A DNA stretch of 64,000 nucleotides from Ruminococcus flavefaciens FD-1 (lineage in GTDB: Bacteria > Bacillota > Clostridia > Oscillospirales > Ruminococcaceae). The notes beneath the pieces are model-generated. The model was not told where the DNA came from. It did not search any database and was given only the letters and a program-made list of their open reading frames with translations. Below are positions 1-9,222 of the stretch, piece after piece; position 1 is the stretch's first letter, and each line of letters begins with the position of its first letter. The translations under genes and the position numbers were made by a program. The stretch is from positions 112,615 to 176,614 of the forward strand of contig ACOK01000117.1 in NCBI GenBank assembly GCA_000174895.1. The letters are read 5' to 3'.

Positions 1-867
1 CGTGAAGGTGTAGAGGTGGCTTCAGTTTACGGCGTGTTCCCTCCATCCATATGGAACGGCGGCCGCCTGAAATTCGGTCTGTGTACCAAGGATTACATCA
101 AGGGCGTTATCAAGGCTTTCAACAGCAGAGGCATCCCCCTCCGCTTTACATTCACAAATCCCATGCTGGAGAAAAAACATCTCAGCGATGAATTCTGCAA
201 CATGGTAATGCATCTTGCTGATAACGGCATGAATGAGTGTATCGTTATGTCGCCCCTCCTTGAGGACTACATCCGCAAGAATTACCCGAACTACAAGCTG
301 ACAAGCTCTACCTGCAAGCGTATCACAGACCCCGAAAAGGTCTGTCAGGAGGTGGAAAAGGATTATCATATCGTCGTAATAGACTATGACCTTAACCACG
401 ATTTCGAGACCCTTGAAAAAATACCTGACAAAAGCAAGTGCGAGATACTGGTGAATGCCTGCTGTAATCCCGACTGCGCTCACCGTTCACACCATTATGA
501 GATAATCGGACTTGAACAGATAGCGTATGCAAATCATGTCCGCAAGTATCCTAATGCGCCTTTCGACCAGGAGAAATTCAACAGCGAACATACCGATGCA
601 GCATATGAATTCAACTGCGACTGCATGAGACGTTCCCTTTTCAAGGTGAAGGACCTCAGCTGTCATATAACTCCCGATGAGATATGGGAGAAATATGTGC
701 CCATGGGATTCAATCAGTTCAAGATAGAGGGACGTACCTCCGATATCTTCAATCTGGCCGAGCATTATCTCTATTATATGGCAAAGCCCGAATGTCTCGA
801 CGAAGCACGTCTTATCTTCTACAGAAACCTGTGGAAAAACAATGTTATCTCCGTAAATAATGTCTGA
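1..867 (+). CDS. U32-peptidase-like TIM-barrel protein, 5' partial
   Basis: The reading frame is open from base 1 and the first residues (REGVEVASVYG) align with REGVEIASVYG inside the next gene, so the start lies before the window and the GTG at 16 is internal. The protein carries Cys-rich stretches (NACCNPDCAH, CDCMRR) and a late QFKIEGRT motif. The FKIEGR motif after a Cys cluster is typical of the peptidase U32 / UbiU-like fold; I infer a distant U32 relative, with function unknown. It overlaps the upstream end of its paralogue's ORF by 8 bp, but the likely real start of that gene (890) lies just downstream of this stop. The pair looks like a tandem duplication in one operon. Confidence 0.6.
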   Translation, partial: REGVEVASVYGVFPPSIWNGGRLKFGLCTKDYIKGVIKAFNSRGIPLRFTFTNPMLEKKHLSDEFCNMVMHLADNGMNECIVMSPLLEDYIRKNYPNYKLTSSTCKRITDPEKVCQEVEKDYHIVVIDYDLNHDFETLEKIPDKSKCEILVNACCNPDCAHRSHHYEIIGLEQIAYANHVRKYPNAPFDQEKFNSEHTDAAYEFNCDCMRRSLFKVKDLSCHITPDEIWEKYVPMGFNQFKIEGRTSDIFNLAEHYLYYMAKPECLDEARLIFYRNLWKNNVISVNNV

Positions 868-889
868 TACCGCAGGAAAGGAGAAAGCA

Positions 890-1831
890 ATGAAAGCACG
901 ATTCCATCTTCCCGGATTCACTCAGCATTTCATGTTCAATATCACCTTTGCGGAAATGCTGAAGCATTGTCCCGGATTCTTCCGTGAGGGCGTGGAGATA
1001 GCCTCGGTATACGGAACATTTCCCCCTGCAATGTGGAACGGCGGACGTTTTCAGTTCGGACGCTGTGATGAGGGATTCATAAAACAGGTCATAAAGATGT
1101 TCAACGACAGGAATATCCCCCTTCGTTTCACGTTTACAAATCCTGTGCTGGAGGAAAAACACCTCCATGATGAATACTGCAACATGATAATGCGCCTTGC
1201 CGACAACGGCTTCAACGAGGTCATAGTGGCTTCACCGCTTCTGGAGGAATATATCAGGAAGACCTATCCCGATTATAAGATAACAAGTTCCACCTGCAAG
1301 CGCATAACCAATGCAGACAGGCTGTATTCCGAGGTGGAAAAGGATTATCATATAGTGGTCATTGACTATGACCTGAACCACGATTTCGATACCCTTGCCA
1401 ATATCCCCGATAAGAAAAAGTGTGAGATACTGGTAAATGCCTGCTGTGAGGCAAAATGTCCCTACCGCTCGGCGCACTATAACGCCATAGGAAAAGAGCA
1501 GATAGCCTATGCACAGCATATGGCGAAAACTCCCGATAAGCCTTATACCATGCTTCCCGGGAATAATTACCGCAAGGGAAGCGATAAGTGCGATTATATG
1601 GACAGGAGCATTTTCGAGATACAGGAGCTGCCAAACTTCATATCAGCCGGTGATATCTGGGAGAAGTACATCCCAATGGACTTTGAGCAGTTCAAGATAG
1701 AGGGACGCACCTTTAACATAATTGCCCTTATGGAGCATTATATGTACTACATGATAAAGCCCGAAAAGCGTGACGAAGCCCGTTATATCTTCATGCAGCA
1801 GCTGGCTATGAATAAGGTTATAAAGTTCTGA
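890..1831 (+). CDS. U32-peptidase-like TIM-barrel protein, paralogue of the preceding gene
   Basis: About 313 residues, closely similar along its length to the preceding gene (shared SSTCKRIT, VEKDYHIVVIDYDLNHDF, EILVNACC and QFKIEGRT). The ORF can be opened at 860, but an AAAGGAG box at 877-883 sits six bases before the ATG at 890, giving the start MKARFHLPGF. No signal peptide or membrane segment is visible, so it should be cytosolic. The Cys residues before the FKIEGR motif recall U32 proteins, some of which bind Fe-S clusters; that is family knowledge, not shown here. Family assignment is tentative. Confidence 0.6.
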   Translation: MKARFHLPGFTQHFMFNITFAEMLKHCPGFFREGVEIASVYGTFPPAMWNGGRFQFGRCDEGFIKQVIKMFNDRNIPLRFTFTNPVLEEKHLHDEYCNMIMRLADNGFNEVIVASPLLEEYIRKTYPDYKITSSTCKRITNADRLYSEVEKDYHIVVIDYDLNHDFDTLANIPDKKKCEILVNACCEAKCPYRSAHYNAIGKEQIAYAQHMAKTPDKPYTMLPGNNYRKGSDKCDYMDRSIFEIQELPNFISAGDIWEKYIPMDFEQFKIEGRTFNIIALMEHYMYYMIKPEKRDEARYIFMQQLAMNKVIKF

Positions 1832-1913
1832 GCAGGGCAGTCATGCCGTATAAACAAATAAGAATACCGGACGATAAGCGGTGATTCTTCATTATATAAA
1901 GGAGTAAGGATAA

Positions 1914-3335
1914 ATGTATTTATACAATTCACTTTCACACAAAAAAGAAGAATTCATTCCCCATGAGGAAGGCAAGGTAAGTATGTATACCTGCGGCCCT
2001 ACTGTGTACCACTACGCACACATAGGCAACCTGAGAAGCTACATCATGGAGGATATTCTCGAAAAGTACCTGCGCTATACAGGCTATGACGTAAAGCGTG
2101 TAATGAATATTACAGACGTAGGACATCTCACCAGCGATGGTGATACAGGCGACGACAAAATGCTCAAGGGCGCAAAGCGTGAGCACAAGACCGTCATGGA
2201 GATAGCAAAGTTCTACACTGACGCTTTCTTCGATGACTGCAAGAAGCTGAACATCAAAACTCCTGATGTGGTAGTTCCTGCAACTACTTATATCGACGAA
2301 TTCATCCGTGTTATCAGCTCTCTCATGGAAAAGGGCTACGCTTACGAGGCAGGCGGAAACATCTACTTCGATACCTCAAAGCTTGACAAGTACTACGTGT
2401 TCAACGACTTCAACGAGGAAGACCTTGCTGTAGGTGTGCGTGACGGCGTTGAGGCTGACGAAAACAAGCGCAACAAGGCCGATTTCGTGCTCTGGTTCAC
2501 CAAGTCAAAGTTTGACGATCAGGAACTGAAGTGGGATTCTCCATGGGGAATCGGCTACCCCGGCTGGCATATCGAGTGCTCATGCATCAGTATGAAGAAT
2601 CTGGGCGAATACCTTGATATCCACTGCGGAGGCATCGACAACGCATTCCCTCACCACACCAACGAGATAGCACAGTCAGAGGCTTATCTGGGACATAAGT
2701 GGTGCAACTACTGGTTCCACATCCTCCACCTCAATACCAATGACGGCAAAATGAGCAAATCAAAGGGTGAATTCCTGACAGTTTCGCTCCTTGAAGAAAA
2801 GGGCTACAAGCCTGTTATCTACCGTTTCTTCTGCTTGCAGTCACACTACAGAAAGTCACTGGTATTCTCATGGGATAACCTTGACAACGCTAAGGCTGCT
2901 TACGGAAAGCTCATCGAAAAGATCGCACCTCTTACACAGGAGAGCGGCGGAGATATCGACAAGGCTGAGTATGAGCGCCTTGACAAGGCATTCAGAGAGG
3001 CTCTCGACAGCGATGTGAACACAGCTATGGCGATCACCGTGCTTTACGATGTGCTGAAGTCAAAGGCAAATGCCGCAACAAAGCTTGCACTGATAAACGA
3101 TTTCGACAAGGTGCTGGGACTTGACCTTGTGGCAAACGCAAAGCTTTTCCTTGAGGAATCCGCAAACGCTTCAGCTGATATACCTGCTGAAGTAATGGAA
3201 CTTGTTGAACAGCGCAAGGAAGCAAGAAAGGCTAAGGACTTCGCACTTGCTGATGAACTCCGTGATAAGATAGCTTCACTGGGCTATGAGGTCAAGGAGA
3301 CCCGTCAGGGAACTGAGATATCTAAAATTCAGTAA
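1914..3335 (+). CDS. cysS: Cysteine--tRNA ligase
   Basis: Class I aminoacyl-tRNA synthetase that charges tRNA-Cys. The 473-residue protein has the usual family length. CGPTVY (Cys27, a Zn ligand in the family) is followed by the HIGN form of the HIGH motif at 36-39, GWHIECSCIS supplies further Zn ligands, HHTNEIAQSEA is characteristic of CysS, and KMSKS is present near residue 280. The C-terminal QRKEARKAKDFALADELRD segment is the normal tRNA-binding end. An AAAGGAGTAAGG box precedes the ATG. It is probably co-transcribed with the downstream MBL hydrolase and rlmH. Housekeeping gene; secure call. Confidence 0.97.
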   Translation: MYLYNSLSHKKEEFIPHEEGKVSMYTCGPTVYHYAHIGNLRSYIMEDILEKYLRYTGYDVKRVMNITDVGHLTSDGDTGDDKMLKGAKREHKTVMEIAKFYTDAFFDDCKKLNIKTPDVVVPATTYIDEFIRVISSLMEKGYAYEAGGNIYFDTSKLDKYYVFNDFNEEDLAVGVRDGVEADENKRNKADFVLWFTKSKFDDQELKWDSPWGIGYPGWHIECSCISMKNLGEYLDIHCGGIDNAFPHHTNEIAQSEAYLGHKWCNYWFHILHLNTNDGKMSKSKGEFLTVSLLEEKGYKPVIYRFFCLQSHYRKSLVFSWDNLDNAKAAYGKLIEKIAPLTQESGGDIDKAEYERLDKAFREALDSDVNTAMAITVLYDVLKSKANAATKLALINDFDKVLGLDLVANAKLFLEESANASADIPAEVMELVEQRKEARKAKDFALADELRDKIASLGYEVKETRQGTEISKIQ

Positions 3336-3346
3336 GAATAATTCAC

Positions 3347-3373
3347 AGGGGGGACCTACGAATGGTCGCCCCT
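3347..3373. repeat. Short palindromic repeat between cysS and yycJ
   Basis: A 10-bp imperfect stem (AGGGGGGACC / GGTCGCCCCT) with a seven-base loop. It has no T-run, so it is a poor terminator. Its GGGGCGACC-type arm resembles the GTAGGGGCG palindromes found in many other gaps of this window, and I treat it as a degenerate member of that family. Confidence 0.4.
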
Positions 3374-3399
3374 GAAATATATAATAGGAGAAATGCCCC

Positions 3400-4185
3400 A
3401 TGGCAAGAATATACCCCCTTTTCAGCTCCAGCAAGGGCAATTCCACATTCATCGGAACTGAAAAAGGCGGAATACTCATAGACTGCGGCGTCAGCTTCAA
3501 AAGGCTGTCTGCCGCTCTTGAGATCAATAATATACCGCTTTCTGCGGTGCAGGCGGTGTTCATCACCCATGAACATTCCGACCACGTGGCGGGGCTGAAA
3601 ATGCTCACCAAGAAAACAGGTATGCCCGTGTACGGACAGAAACGAACTCTGCAACGGCTCTGCGACAGCGATAAGATATCGCCGGATTCACCTGTGATAG
3701 ATATGACCGGCATCGCTATAAACTGCGCAGGCTCGGAGGTGCGGTGCTTCAATACGCCTCATGATACCATTCAGAGCTGCGGATACCGCATACACACCGA
3801 TGACGACAAGCTGTGCGCTGTCTGCACCGACCTGGGTCATATTACTCCCGAAGTGGACGAAGCCCTTACAGGCTGCCGTCTGGTGCTTCTGGAGGCAAAC
3901 TACGACGACTATATGCTGCGTACAGGTCCCTATCCGCTGTATCTGAAAGAGAGGATACTCTCCGTCAACGGCCATCTTTCCAACGACGACAGCGGCATAC
4001 AGGCGGCTAAGCTGGTGGAGCGAGGTACTACCCATATCATACTCGGACATCTCAGTCAGGACAACAATCGTCCTGATATCGCATATAATACCGTTCAGAA
4101 GGCGCTTTCGGGATTCGTCAGCGGCAGAGACTATCTGCTGGGAGTTGCGCCTGTTGAAACTCAGGGAGGAGCTGTGATTTTCTGA
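3400..4185 (+). CDS. yycJ: MBL-fold metallo-hydrolase of the YycJ/WalJ family
   Basis: 261 residues, cytosolic. It opens with FSSSKGNSTFI, the conserved N-terminal turn of YycJ proteins, and has the metallo-beta-lactamase metal motif THEHSDHVAG near residue 48, with later ligands at CTDLGH and GHLSQDN. YycJ/WalJ proteins are metal-dependent hydrolases linked to cell-wall and DNA maintenance; in Bacillus the gene sits with the walRK regulators, which are absent here. The stop TGA overlaps the next ATG by one base, so translation is coupled to rlmH, an arrangement common in Firmicutes. AGGAG precedes the start. Confidence 0.88.
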   Translation: MARIYPLFSSSKGNSTFIGTEKGGILIDCGVSFKRLSAALEINNIPLSAVQAVFITHEHSDHVAGLKMLTKKTGMPVYGQKRTLQRLCDSDKISPDSPVIDMTGIAINCAGSEVRCFNTPHDTIQSCGYRIHTDDDKLCAVCTDLGHITPEVDEALTGCRLVLLEANYDDYMLRTGPYPLYLKERILSVNGHLSNDDSGIQAAKLVERGTTHIILGHLSQDNNRPDIAYNTVQKALSGFVSGRDYLLGVAPVETQGGAVIF

Positions 4186-4658
4186 TGACCATTCAACTCA
4201 TTGTCATAGGCAAGCTTAAAGAGGATTACCTCAGAAACGCCTGCGCTGAATACATAAAAAGGCTGGGAAGATACTGCACTTTCGAGCTCCACGAACTGGA
4301 CGAATGCAGACTCAGCGATAATCCGTCCGACAAAGAGATAACTGCTGCACTTGCAAAGGAGGCCGAACAGATAAAGCGCTATGCAAAGGGAATGATAGTT
4401 CCAATGTGCATCGAGGGCAGACAGCTCACAAGTCCCGAATTATCGGAGAAAATAACCGAGGCAGGCGTAAACGGACAGAGCACCGTCACATTTATAATCG
4501 GCAGTTCATTCGGCCTCGCCCCCGAAATAAAAGCTATGGGAGACCTTAAACTTTCCATGTCCAAAATGACCTTCCCCCACCAGCTTGCAAGAGTTATGCT
4601 CCTTGAACAGATATACCGTGCCTTCCAGATATCCACCGGCGGTAAGTACCATAAATAA
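4185..4658 (+). CDS. rlmH: 23S rRNA (pseudouridine-1915-N3)-methyltransferase RlmH
   Basis: 157 residues, the exact length range of this SPOUT methyltransferase. The C-terminal trefoil-knot signature is unmistakable: FIIGSSFGL, SMSKMTFPHQLARVMLLEQ and YRAFQISTGGKYHK. It N3-methylates pseudouridine 1915 in helix 69 of 23S rRNA on assembled ribosomes, using S-adenosylmethionine. It overlaps yycJ by one base and ends the operon; the next 190 bp is a large inverted repeat that could fold in the mRNA 3' end. Confidence 0.97.
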   Translation: MTIQLIVIGKLKEDYLRNACAEYIKRLGRYCTFELHELDECRLSDNPSDKEITAALAKEAEQIKRYAKGMIVPMCIEGRQLTSPELSEKITEAGVNGQSTVTFIIGSSFGLAPEIKAMGDLKLSMSKMTFPHQLARVMLLEQIYRAFQISTGGKYHK

Positions 4659-4659
4659 T

Positions 4660-4848
4660 AACTGCCCTGCTAACCGTGGTACTCTTACAGCAACTTTATG
4701 CGTGTCTATTGAGGGAAACCCTTTTGAAAAAGGGTACGGGGGAAGAACCTTTCCTCAGAAAGGTTTTCCCCCGATAAATACATATAAAACTGCTATATGA
4801 GTACCACGGTTACAGTTGCTTTATTTTTGCAACTTTAGCAGGGCAGTT
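4660..4848. repeat. 189-bp terminal-inverted-repeat element (hairpin repeat family)
   Basis: The ends are perfect 14-bp inverted repeats (AACTGCCCTGCTAA / TTAGCAGGGCAGTT) extended by CCGTGGTACTC / GAGTACCACGG further in. The middle holds two nested stems (GGGAAACCC-type and GGGGGAAGAACCTTTC-type). The reverse complement aligns with the core at 63826-63920 (TAACCGTGGTACTC, ATTTATCGGGGGAAA, CCTTTCTGAGGAAAGGTT) and with the host repeat at 50822-51141. No ORF fits. It behaves as a non-autonomous repeat placed directly after an operon, and may also work as a bidirectional terminator between rlmH and the convergent ridA. Confidence 0.8.
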
Positions 4849-4857
4849 TATTTATGC

Positions 4858-5235
4858 TCAGAGTGTGCTTTCGGAGATGACTTCTACTTCGACGAGAACG
4901 CCCTTGGGGAGTGTCTTTACGGCGACACAGCTTCTTGCAGGAAGGGATGTGAAGTATCTGCCGTATATCTCATTGAAAGCGGCAAAGTCGTTCATATCCG
5001 CAAGGAAGCAGGTAGTCTTTACGGCTTTCTCGAAAGATGAGCCTGCTGTTTCGAGGACAGCGCCCAGATTTTTCATTACCTGTTCGGTCTGTTCTTCGAT
5101 AGTCTTAGCTTCTACGGTGTTTGTTGTGGGGTCGATAGCTATCTGTCCGCTGGTATATACCATGCCGTTTGAGACGATAGCCTGTGAGTAAGGGCCTACA
5201 GCTGCGGGAGCTTTTTCTGTGTGTATTTTTATCAT
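4858..5235 (-). CDS. ridA: RidA-family enamine/imine deaminase
   Basis: 125 residues, full family length. Signatures: AAVGPYSQAI, YTSGQIAIDP, TTCFLADMNDFAAFNEIYGRYF, the PARSCV segment holding the catalytic Arg, and a final EVEVISES. RidA hydrolyses reactive 2-aminoacrylate and other enamines released by PLP enzymes such as threonine dehydratase. Sitting beside leuCD and about 2 kb from ilvA fits that role, because IlvA produces the enamine substrate. AAAAGGAGAG precedes the ATG. Possibly its own transcript, ending toward the rlmH repeat. Confidence 0.94.
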   Translation of the reverse strand: MIKIHTEKAPAAVGPYSQAIVSNGMVYTSGQIAIDPTTNTVEAKTIEEQTEQVMKNLGAVLETAGSSFEKAVKTTCFLADMNDFAAFNEIYGRYFTSLPARSCVAVKTLPKGVLVEVEVISESTL

Positions 5236-5324
5236 GATGATCTCTCCTTTTATATATCCAAGATTGCAAGTATGTCATGTTTATAAGAACAGGCAATGTT
5301 GCAACCTTCCTTTGGGTTTGGATT

Positions 5325-5819
5325 TTATGCGATTATACCGTTGGCGATGGACTGCATAAGTCCGCCGTTTTCGATTATCTTCTGAACGAATTCCGGGAAT
5401 GGTTCGGTCTTGTATTCCTTGCCTGTTGTCAGGTTGCGTATGATACCGCTGTCCAGGTCAGCTTCAACTTTGTCGCCTTCGCTTATGCCGTCAACAGCTT
5501 CGGGACATTCCACGATGGCGAGGCCGATATTTATTGAATTGCGGTAGAAGATACGTGCAAAGCTTTTGGCGATCACGAGAGAAACTCCGCTTGCCTTTAT
5601 TGCAATGGGAGCGTGTTCACGGGAAGAGCCGCAGCCGAAATTCTGGCCTGCTGTGATGATATCGCCCTGCTGTACACGGCTCACGAAAGTCTTGTCAAGA
5701 TCCTCCATGCAGTGTGAAGCCAGTTCCTTGTGGTCGCTGGTATTGAGATATCTTGCAGGGATGATAACGTCCGTATCAACGTTGTCGCCGTACTTTATAA
5801 CATTTCCTGTATATTTCAT
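5325..5819 (-). CDS. leuD: 3-isopropylmalate dehydratase small subunit
   Basis: 164 residues from the ATG at 5819, which follows GGAGGT and overlaps the leuC stop as ATGA; the ORF can be extended six residues upstream but without a better site. [15 protein letters not shown], the [12 protein letters not shown] swivel-domain motif and [20 protein letters not shown] sequence ([13 protein letters not shown]) are diagnostic for LeuD of the archaeal/clostridial type. With LeuC it isomerises 2-isopropylmalate to 3-isopropylmalate in leucine synthesis. Confidence 0.96.
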   Translation of the reverse strand: MKYTGNVIKYGDNVDTDVIIPARYLNTSDHKELASHCMEDLDKTFVSRVQQGDIITAGQNFGCGSSREHAPIAIKASGVSLVIAKSFARIFYRNSINIGLAIVECPEAVDGISEGDKVEADLDSGIIRNLTTGKEYKTEPFPEFVQKIIENGGLMQSIANGIIA

Positions 5820-7084
5820 AAGTTCATGACCTCCCATGGACTTGTTATTTTTCCTGTAATTGCGCTTGCTGCGGCAGTAGCAGGACTTGCGAGGTAGACC
5901 TCAGAGCCCACGTGTCCCATACGTCCCACGAAGTTGCGGTTGGTGGTGGTAACGGCACGTTCGCCCTCAGCGAGAATGCCCATATATCCGCCCAGACAGG
6001 GACCGCAGGTAGGAGTTGATACAACAGCACCGCACTCGATGAATGTCCTGAGCAGCCCCATTTCCATAGCATCAAGGTATATCTGCTGTGTGGCAGGGAT
6101 AATGATAACACGCACATTCTCGGCGCATTTGTGTCCACGCATGATATCAGCGGCAGCCACAAGGTCTTCAAGGCGGCCGTTCGTGCATGAGCCGATAACT
6201 ACCTGGTCTATCTTTATATCGCCTATCTCATCGAATGTCTTTGCGTTTTCAGGGAGATGAGGGAAAGCCACAGTAGGCTCGATATTGTCAAGGTCGATGG
6301 TTATGACCTCGTCGTATACGGCATCATCGTCAGCTTTGAAGATAACAGGCTCAGCGCCGCCATGCTCTCTGATATAGTCAAGGGTGATGTCGTCCACTTC
6401 AAATATGCCGTTCTTAGCGCCTGCTTCGATAGCCATGTTTGCGATACACAGACGGTCAGCCATGTTCAGTGAAGCCAGCCCCTCGCCTGTGAACTCCATA
6501 GAGCGGTAGAGAGCGCCGTCAACGCCTATTTTTCCAATGATGTGGAGTATGACATCCTTGCCCGAAACATATTGTCTTAGGCAGCCTTTCAGCTCAAACT
6601 TTACAGCAGATGGCACCTTGAACCATGCCTTGCCTATTGCCATACCGCAGGCCATATCCGTTGAGCCCACACCTGTTGAGAACGCTCCCAGAGCGCCGTA
6701 GGTGCAGGTATGGGAGTCAGCACCTATAACAACATTGCCGGCTGTTACAAGGCCTTTCTCGGGGAGCAGAGCGTGTTCTATGCCCATTTTTCCAACATCA
6801 TAGAAATGGGTTATCTCTTTCTCGCCGCAGAAATCACGGCACATCTTACACTGCTCCGCCGCTTTTATGTCCTTATTCGGAGCGAAGTGGTCCATGACCA
6901 TAGTTACCTTATTTTTGTCAAACACGCTGTCTTTTCCCAGTTTTGCGAACTCTTTGATAGCCACAGGAGATGTGATATCGTTGCCGAGAACAAGGTCAAG
7001 GTCAGCGAGGATAAGCTGTCCTGCCTGCACCTTTTCAAGTCCTGCGTGAGCCGCAAGTATCTTCTGAGTCATTGTCATACCCAT
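5816..7084 (-). CDS. leuC: 3-isopropylmalate dehydratase large subunit
   Basis: About 422 residues from the ATG at 7084, placed eight bases after AAGGAAG; the GTG at 7093 overlaps that box and is unlikely. [4Fe-4S] ligands are visible in GSCTNGR and [10 protein letters not shown], plus [21 protein letters not shown] and [10 protein letters not shown]. This is the catalytic aconitase-fold subunit that works with LeuD. The ATGA overlap means coupled translation. A 10-bp inverted repeat at 7106-7146 lies in the leader. No T-box or leader peptide was recognised for this operon, unlike leuA and ilvB. Confidence 0.96.
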   Translation of the reverse strand: MGMTMTQKILAAHAGLEKVQAGQLILADLDLVLGNDITSPVAIKEFAKLGKDSVFDKNKVTMVMDHFAPNKDIKAAEQCKMCRDFCGEKEITHFYDVGKMGIEHALLPEKGLVTAGNVVIGADSHTCTYGALGAFSTGVGSTDMACGMAIGKAWFKVPSAVKFELKGCLRQYVSGKDVILHIIGKIGVDGALYRSMEFTGEGLASLNMADRLCIANMAIEAGAKNGIFEVDDITLDYIREHGGAEPVIFKADDDAVYDEVITIDLDNIEPTVAFPHLPENAKTFDEIGDIKIDQVVIGSCTNGRLEDLVAAADIMRGHKCAENVRVIIIPATQQIYLDAMEMGLLRTFIECGAVVSTPTCGPCLGGYMGILAEGERAVTTTNRNFVGRMGHVGSEVYLASPATAAASAITGKITSPWEVMNL

Positions 7085-7105
7085 AGTTTTCACTTCCTTA
7101 TATTA

Positions 7106-7146
7106 AACATTGCAAGGCTGCAAGTATAGGAAAACTTTGCAATGTT
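7106..7146 (-). promoter_or_regulatory. Inverted repeat just upstream of leuC
   Basis: Perfect 10-bp arms AACATTGCAA and TTGCAATGTT separated by 21 bases, ending 22 bases before the leuC start. It could be an mRNA hairpin or an operator. No T-run follows, so it is not a clear terminator. A partial GGCAATGTTGCAA copy occurs at 5293-5305 downstream of leuD. Confidence 0.4.
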
Positions 7147-7531
7147 ACTTTTTAATTCGTAATGCGTAATGCGTAATTCGTAATTATTGCGTCCCTGTCA
7201 GGACGGAACAGAATTTGCAGGATAGAATATTGTAGGGAACGGCGCCCTCGCCGTTCCACGATGAACCGATAAAAGTTGCCGTCTGCAAATTCTATTGTTA
7301 TCAGAGGGCGGATGATATCCGCCCCTGCAATATCATAACGGAGATTATACGTTTATCTGAGGGCGCACACTGTGCGCCCCTACGCTCTGTTTTGTGGTAG
7401 TTTTTCGTAAGGCACGGGACGTCGAGGACGCCGTCCCCTACAAATTTTATTGCTATCTGAGGACCGCCAAAGGCAGCCCCTACAGGCTGATAACTGCTTT
7501 CTGTTCTCTGCTCTCTGTCATCACTGCAAGA
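7147..7531. repeat. Intergenic repeat cluster between leuC and ilvA
   Basis: No gene is visible. The stretch is built from the GTAATGCGTAATTCGTAAT tandem motif (about 7155-7186), a palindrome of the GTAGGGAACGGCGCCCTCGC kind, and a composite block with GAGGGCGCACACTGTGCGCC followed by ACGTCGAGGACGCCGTCCCC. The composite block reappears at 8898-9185 and 11590-11735. Confidence 0.75.
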
Positions 7532-8734
7532 TCAGTTACTGCTCAGCACCTTGAAGCCTTCCTTTGCAAGAGCCTGCTTTATGGCTTCGATATGCTCATA
7601 GTTTCTCGTTTCGAGGACTATTCTCAGGTAGCAGCCGTTTACCGCTGAGCCTTCGTTTGCTCTTTCGTGGTGGATGGATGTGACGTTTCCGCCAAGTTCG
7701 GCTATAATGCGTGAAACGTCCATGAGCTGACCGGGCTTGTCGATAAGCTCTATCATCATTGAGTAGGAGCGTCCCGACATGAGAAGTCCACGCTTGATTA
7801 CACGGGAAAGTATGGTAACGTCGATGTTTCCGCCTGACAGCAGACATACGGTCTTTTTGCCTTTTACGGGGACTTTGTTGAACATCGCTGCTGCTACGGG
7901 AACTGCTCCTGCGCCCTCGGTGACAAGTTTCTGCTGTTCCATAAGAGCAAGAATAGCCGCAGATATCTCGTCGTCCGTAACGGTAACTATCTCGTCCACG
8001 TACTCGGAAACATACTTGAAAGTGTTCTCTCCGGGAGCTTTTACAGCGATACCGTCAGCGATAGTGGATACGCTTTCGAGGCACTCTATCTGACCGTCCC
8101 TGACAGCGTTGTACATACTGGGAGCGCCTGCTGCCTGAACGCCGTAGACCTTGATTCTCGGGTCAAGGTTCTTGATAGCGAATGCAACTCCCGAAATGAG
8201 TCCGCCTCCGCCGATAGGAACGATAACAGCGTCCATGTCAGGTATCTGCTCAAGCAGCTCAAGACCGATGGTTCCCTGACCTGCAATGACGTTCTCGTCG
8301 TCAAAAGGATGGATGAAGGTGTAGCCCTTTTCGTCACGCAGACGGAGAGCCTCAGCATAAGCGTCATCGTAAACGCCCTTGACCAGATTCACCTCTGCGC
8401 CGTAGCTTTTGGTAGCCTCTACCTTTGAGATGGGAGCGCCGTCGGGGAGGCATATCAGCGACTTTATGCCGTTTTTAGCGGCAGCGAGAGCCACTCCCTG
8501 AGCGTGGTTGCCTGCTGAACAGGCGATAACTCCACGGGCTTTTTCCTCATCGGAAAGCTGAGACATACGGTAGTAAGCGCCTCTGACCTTGAACGAGCCT
8601 GTGATCTGTAGGTTCTCGGTCTTCAGATAGATATCCGCCTCGGGATTGATTTTGGGTGCGTGTATTACGTCGGTTTCCCTGATGACCTGCTTTAAGATGT
8701 ACCTTGCGTGATAGACTTTATCAAGGGTAAGCAT
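7532..8734 (-). CDS. ilvA: Threonine ammonia-lyase with C-terminal ACT domain
   Basis: 400 residues. It deaminates L-threonine to 2-oxobutanoate, the first committed step of isoleucine synthesis. The PLP lysine is Lys49 in TGSFKVRGAYY; SAGNHAQGVALAA and the PIGGGGLISG phosphate-binding loop are present. Residues from about 325 (MMIELIDKPGQLMDVS) form one ACT domain, as in TdcB-like/short IlvA enzymes rather than the two-ACT E. coli IlvA. Separate transcript flanked on both sides by repeat clusters. RidA at 4858 is a plausible partner for its enamine product. The ATG follows a short AAAGAGG box. Confidence 0.94.
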   Translation of the reverse strand: MLTLDKVYHARYILKQVIRETDVIHAPKINPEADIYLKTENLQITGSFKVRGAYYRMSQLSDEEKARGVIACSAGNHAQGVALAAAKNGIKSLICLPDGAPISKVEATKSYGAEVNLVKGVYDDAYAEALRLRDEKGYTFIHPFDDENVIAGQGTIGLELLEQIPDMDAVIVPIGGGGLISGVAFAIKNLDPRIKVYGVQAAGAPSMYNAVRDGQIECLESVSTIADGIAVKAPGENTFKYVSEYVDEIVTVTDDEISAAILALMEQQKLVTEGAGAVPVAAAMFNKVPVKGKKTVCLLSGGNIDVTILSRVIKRGLLMSGRSYSMMIELIDKPGQLMDVSRIIAELGGNVTSIHHERANEGSAVNGCYLRIVLETRNYEHIEAIKQALAKEGFKVLSSN

Positions 8735-8799
8735 AAAAAAACCTCTTTTTCTGCTGATTATCTCAGCCGGATTTTATTATAAAGGACGGCAATTACCGA

Positions 8800-9222
8800 C
8801 CTTTTTAATGCGTAATTGTTGTGTCCATGTCAGGACGGAACAGAATTTGCAGGATAGAATATTGTAGGGAACGGCGCCCTCGCCGTTCCACGATGAACTC
8901 TGTTTTGTGGTAGTTCTTGCGTAAGGCACGGGACGTCGAGGACGCCGTCCCCTACACTTATCAGGTGGATGATATCCGCCCCTGCAATATCATAACGGGG
9001 ATTATACGTTTATCTGAGGGCGCACACTGTGCGCCCCTACGCTCTGTTTTGTGGTAGTTCTTGCGTAAGGCACGGGACGTCGAGGACGCCGTCCCCTACG
9101 CTTATCAGGCGGATGATATCCGTCCCTGCAATAACATAACGGGCGTTATACGTTTATCTGAGGGCGCACACTGTGCGCCCCTACAAACTAATAACTGCTT
9201 TCTGTTCTCTGAGCACTAAAAA
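8800..9222. repeat. Intergenic repeat cluster with a tandem ~144-bp composite unit
   Basis: Between ilvA and the DUF815 gene. Two direct copies of a roughly 144-bp block start at 8898 and 9042 (each begins CTCTGTTTTGTGGTAGTTC and ends with the GGGCGCACACTGTGCGCC palindrome). They differ at only a few positions. A GTAGGGAACGGCGCCCTCGC palindrome precedes them. No coding potential seen. Confidence 0.75.

Noticed and set aside
16..18. GTG at base 16 as the start of the first gene
   Set aside because: The frame is open to base 1 and the residues before it match internal residues of the paralogue, so the gene begins outside the window.
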